NCBI GenBank assembly: GCA_013042165.1
Contig: JABDQT010000191.1
Location: forward strand, 1 to 16,683
Length of the DNA: 16,683 bases
Source: Kiritimatiellales bacterium
Lineage (GTDB): Bacteria; Verrucomicrobiota; Kiritimatiellia; Kiritimatiellales; Pontiellaceae
Direction of reading: 5' to 3'
Each line of letters starts with the position of its first letter. Position 1 is the first letter of the stretch. Below, in pieces: positions 13,834 to 16,683 of this stretch. Made by a program: the position numbers and the translations under genes. The notes beneath the pieces are model-generated. The model saw nothing but the letters and a program-made list of their open reading frames with translations. It was not told the DNA's origin and did no database searches.

Positions 13834-16337
13834 GCCGGTTCGGGCTGAGCGGTGTACTTGTTGATAATGTCGATCAGTGCCTGCCGGCTGACCGGCTTCG
13901 GGATATAATCGTTCATCCCGCTGTCGATGCACATCTGCTTATCGTCTTTCATGGCGTGGGCCGTGATGGCGATAATCGGCAGGTCGCACAGGGGCTTTTT
14001 CATGGCCCGAATTTTTTCAGTGGCCTCGAATCCGTCCATGATGGGCATCTGGCAGTCCATGAGGACGACATCGTAGGTTTCCCGCTGAACCTGCTGGATG
14101 GCATCCTGTCCGTTTTCGGCGGTGTCGACGAGACAGCCCGCCTTGCGCAGGATGGCGTTGGCTACATTCTGATTAACAATGTTGTCCTCAACAAGAAGCA
14201 CGCGGGTGTGGGGTTTGGTGACAAACTTAGCGCTTTCGCCCCCCTCCCTCCGGCTGGATGCAGGAGCGGTCGTCTTGGGTAGATTAAGGTTGAAGAAAAA
14301 GGTCGAACCCTTGCCGGCGGAACTGATCAAACCAATTTTACCGCCCATGAGCTCGACCAGTCGTTTGCTGATGGCCAGTCCAAGACCGGTGCCCCCGTAA
14401 AAGCGTTTGCTGGAGCCGTCGACCTGAGTGAACTTATCGAAGATAGTTGCTTGTTTTTCCTTCTCTATGCCGATGCCCGTATCGATGATCTGGAAGTACA
14501 GTTCGGCATCGTTGTCGGAGATGCTGTGGCACTCAATGTTGAGCGAAACCGAGCCCTGATGGGTGAATTTGAGTGCATTGCCGACGAGGTTGATGAGGAT
14601 CTGTTCAATCAGACCTTCGTCGCCGACCACATAGCGGGGCACATTCTCCTGACATTCGCATAACAGGGTCACTTTGTGATCATCCACCTGCGGACGGAAC
14701 ATATTCATGATGCTTGTGCTCAGTTCGCGCAGGTCAATGGAGGATTCCCGGACATCCATCTGTCCGGCTTCGATTTTGGAAATATCGAGCACGTGGTTGA
14801 TGATCTTCAATAGACCGCTGGTTGATTGAAGGATGGTGTCGACGCAGTCGGTCTGCTCGGCGGAAAGCTTGGTGTCGGAGATGAGTTGAGCCATACCGAC
14901 AATCCCGTTGAGCGGCGTGCGAATCTCATGGCTCATGTTGGCTAAAAACTCGCTTTTGGCCTGGCTGGCGTTCTCGGCAATCACCCGGGCCTCTTCCGCC
15001 ATTTCGCGGGCGTCCTCCGCCATTTTACGCGCCGCATTGATTTGCTCTTCAGCCTGTTTGCGCATGGTGATGTCGCGCACATGCAGCTGAAGCACCGGAG
15101 CACCTTCGATATTCTGAACGGACCCGGTCATGTCGGTGGGGGTGATTTTTCCGTTCGAATCCACGCTGGCTGCTTCGCATTGCTTCATGCTGCCGGAAAA
15201 CCATTTACGCAGATTGGACTCGGCCTCGCCCTTCAGTTCGGGAGGCGTAAGATCGAAGAGGGTTTTGGTGAGCAGTTCGCTCTTGGTTGTTTTGACGAGA
15301 TCGCAGGCACGCGAGTTGACCGATATAATCTGACCGTTTCGTTCCAGCACAAAAACCGCGTCCGGTGAATTTTCAAATAACTGGCGGAGCCGCTCCTCGC
15401 TTTCGGCATAGTGGCGGGTTCGTTCTTCGACGATCCGCTGAAGTCTGCGGTTCCATACCAGGACCATGTAAACGGCTGCAGCCGCAATGATGAAGACGAG
15501 GGTCACTACCAGAAGGATGGTCTTGATGGGGATCCTTGGACGGACATGTTCGGAGCCGAGCCATTTGGCCGTGATTTTGTTCAGGATACCATGCTTCTCG
15601 GCATGCTCAATACCCTCGTTGAAAACCGTCAGCGTGGCATGGTCCTCTTTGGCGACCACAAAGCCCAGACGTCCCGTGACGATCGGGTCACCGACAACCT
15701 TGAGGTTGGTTTTTCCTGACGTAGATAAATAATGCTGGGCGATGAGCTCGTTGCCGATCATCGCATCAACATGCCCGGAAACGGTAAGCTCAACCGCCTC
15801 CTCTACGGAGGACACAAATCTGATTTTACAGCGGATCCGTTTTTTCTGCAGGATCTCCATGGCACGGCCGGAACCCAGAATGGCCACCTGCCGGCCTTCC
15901 AAATCCGCTAGGTTGTGGATGTCGTTGCACGTGTCGTGAACATAGATGGCGGCAATGGTGCGGGTGATGGGATGGGAAAAATCAAAATCAGTATCTTTGT
16001 CGCTCGAGTAGATGAGGGAGGTTGCGGCATCGGCCTTACCGCTCCGCACCATCTCCAGGGCCTCGGTTAACGAGGCGACTTCAAAGCTGACCTTGTATCC
16101 CATGTCCGCGGCCATCCACTGAATGAGCTCAACGTTCATTCCGTTGACCTGATTCTTGTGGACAAACTCAAACGGGGCGAAGTCGGGTTGCGCTACGAAT
16201 ATGATCTCTTTTACCGGATGCTTGGAGGAAGATTCCGGTCGATCGACGTGCGCAGTCGCTACCGGCGCGGTCGCGGCGATGCAGACTAAAGCTATCCAGC
16301 GGTGAAACGATGTCATCATAAGAGAATTAGTTCTCAT
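13830..16337 (-). CDS. Hybrid sensor histidine kinase with periplasmic solute-binding domain, PAS and receiver domains
   Basis: This 835-residue protein starts with a signal peptide ([16 protein letters not shown], cut near residue 29) and a family 3 solute-binding domain at about 43-262 ([15 protein letters not shown]...[22 protein letters not shown]), as in BvgS-like sensors that bind amino acids or other small ligands. A single membrane helix (about 272-294) leads to a PAS domain (about 312-428), a coiled coil (about 430-462), HisKA with His470 ([16 protein letters not shown]), HATPase with N box [19 protein letters not shown] (619-624) and GGTGLGLAI (648-656), and a C-terminal receiver domain (about 712-828) with Asp761, Thr792 and Lys814. 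No HPt domain is visible, so phosphotransfer should go through a separate protein or back to water. The start at 16337 has a weak ribosome site; ATGs at residues 7 and 8 are alternatives. Partner and output are unknown. Confidence 0.93.
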   Translation of the reverse strand: MRTNSLMMTSFHRWIALVCIAATAPVATAHVDRPESSSKHPVKEIIFVAQPDFAPFEFVHKNQVNGMNVELIQWMAADMGYKVSFEVASLTEALEMVRSGKADAATSLIYSSDKDTDFDFSHPITRTIAAIYVHDTCNDIHNLADLEGRQVAILGSGRAMEILQKKRIRCKIRFVSSVEEAVELTVSGHVDAMIGNELIAQHYLSTSGKTNLKVVGDPIVTGRLGFVVAKEDHATLTVFNEGIEHAEKHGILNKITAKWLGSEHVRPRIPIKTILLVVTLVFIIAAAAVYMVLVWNRRLQRIVEERTRHYAESEERLRQLFENSPDAVFVLERNGQIISVNSRACDLVKTTKSELLTKTLFDLTPPELKGEAESNLRKWFSGSMKQCEAASVDSNGKITPTDMTGSVQNIEGAPVLQLHVRDITMRKQAEEQINAARKMAEDAREMAEEARVIAENASQAKSEFLANMSHEIRTPLNGIVGMAQLISDTKLSAEQTDCVDTILQSTSGLLKIINHVLDISKIEAGQMDVRESSIDLRELSTSIMNMFRPQVDDHKVTLLCECQENVPRYVVGDEGLIEQILINLVGNALKFTHQGSVSLNIECHSISDNDAELYFQIIDTGIGIEKEKQATIFDKFTQVDGSSKRFYGGTGLGLAISKRLVELMGGKIGLISSAGKGSTFFFNLNLPKTTAPASSRREGGESAKFVTKPHTRVLLVEDNIVNQNVANAILRKAGCLVDTAENGQDAIQQVQRETYDVVLMDCQMPIMDGFEATEKIRAMKKPLCDLPIIAITAHAMKDDKQMCIDSGMNDYIPKPVSRQALIDIINKYTAQPEPA

Positions 16338-16398
16338 TACTTTATCTGTCGGTCTTTATGCGGCCAATCAAAAGAAGCTCCAAATCACAACTAGGACT

Positions 16399-16426
16399 TT
16401 GAAGCCAATAAAACATAATATATAAA
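16399..16426 (+). promoter_or_regulatory. Possible promoter for the glycosyltransferase gene, giving a leaderless or very short-leader transcript
   Basis: TTGAAG at 16399-16404 is 16 bases from TATAAA at 16421-16426, inside the 99-base divergent gap 16338-16436. The ATG at 16437 is only 10 bases past the -10 element, and no Shine-Dalgarno is present, which fits a leaderless mRNA. Confidence 0.4.
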
Positions 16427-16436
16427 TGCATTTGTT

Positions 16437-16683
16437 ATGCCAAGACCCTCCAAGGTTGTCCATGTGATGCGGCGTTTCTCCTTCGAAAAGTGGGGAGGAA
16501 CCGAGAGCGTGGTTTTTAATCTGGCATGCGCAATGAAAAAAAAGGGGATCAAAAGCCGTATTTACTGCACTGACATGCTCTCGGCCCCGGGAATCGAAAG
16601 CCATGATGCGGTTGAGGTACATCGCTTCCGGTATCTGTTCCCCTGGGTGGGCTTATCGAAGGCCGCCCGGAAAAAGCTGATCC
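16437..16683 (+). CDS. N-terminal part of a GT4-family-like glycosyltransferase (partial, 3' end outside window)
   Basis: An open frame from ATG 16437 runs 82 codons to the right edge without a stop; the frame is closed just upstream by TAA at 16416-16418. It reads MPRPSKVVHVMRRFSFEKWGGTESVVFNLACAMKKKGIKSRIYC..., the typical GT-B opening: a first beta strand (KVVHVMRRF), the glycine loop WGGTESVV that packs near the acceptor/nucleotide site, a helix (VVFNLACAMKKKG) and a second strand (KSRIYCT). The later VEVHRFRYLFPW also fits this family's N-terminal lobe. Such enzymes build polysaccharide, lipopolysaccharide or exopolysaccharide from nucleotide sugars. The donor-binding C-terminal lobe is not in the window, so the sugar cannot be named. 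It is divergent from the hybrid kinase gene. Confidence 0.8.
   Translation, partial: MPRPSKVVHVMRRFSFEKWGGTESVVFNLACAMKKKGIKSRIYCTDMLSAPGIESHDAVEVHRFRYLFPWVGLSKAARKKLI

Overview
The window looks like a chromosomal piece of a Gram-negative, respiring bacterium, most likely from the PVC group (Kiritimatiellota, Verrucomicrobiota or Lentisphaerota). This is inferred from style, not from a marker gene. The clues are a secreted protein with thrombospondin-type-3 calcium repeats and an FYR-type C-terminus, a System II (ResB/CcsA) cytochrome c maturation pair with a long periplasmic CcsA extension, outer-membrane barrels and multiheme lipoproteins, and an IVP-type four-helix-bundle gene bordered by short ATTACGCAATACG-like repeats. 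No rRNA, tRNA, CRISPR array, transposase or phage gene was seen.

Layout. Positions 1-347 hold the end of a secreted TSP3-repeat protein, followed by a strong hairpin. Positions 406-2786 are cassette 1: an outer-membrane beta-barrel gene overlapping by 4 bases a lipoprotein cytochrome with 12 CxxCH haem sites. A convergent gene (2804-3466, minus) encodes an unrecognised membrane-anchored coiled-coil protein. Positions 3619-7458 hold a small lipoprotein, then resB and ccsA, which together attach haem to exported apocytochromes. Positions 7658-10428 are cassette 2: a paralogous barrel and a paralogous lipoprotein cytochrome, again with a 4-base overlap, but now with 20 CxxCH sites. The extra eight sites come from four additional two-haem modules of about 37 residues.

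Positions 10543-13833 hold a soluble PAS histidine kinase, a decayed four-helix-bundle (IVP) element bounded by inverted repeats, an NtrC-type sigma-54 activator and a pterin-4a-carbinolamine dehydratase. On the minus strand, 13830-16337 encodes a hybrid sensor kinase with a periplasmic solute-binding domain. A divergent glycosyltransferase gene starts at 16437 and runs off the right edge.

How the genes may work together. The main system is two barrel plus multiheme-lipoprotein cassettes around a dedicated cytochrome c maturation unit. The simplest reading is an outer-membrane or extracellular electron-transfer locus: ResB/CcsA load haem, the lipoprotein cytochromes anchor at the outer membrane, and the barrels give passage for electrons or for a substrate. 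The barrel-cytochrome partnership is inferred from gene overlap, duplication and co-conservation within the window. The adjacent two-component pair may regulate it, but no matching promoter was found.
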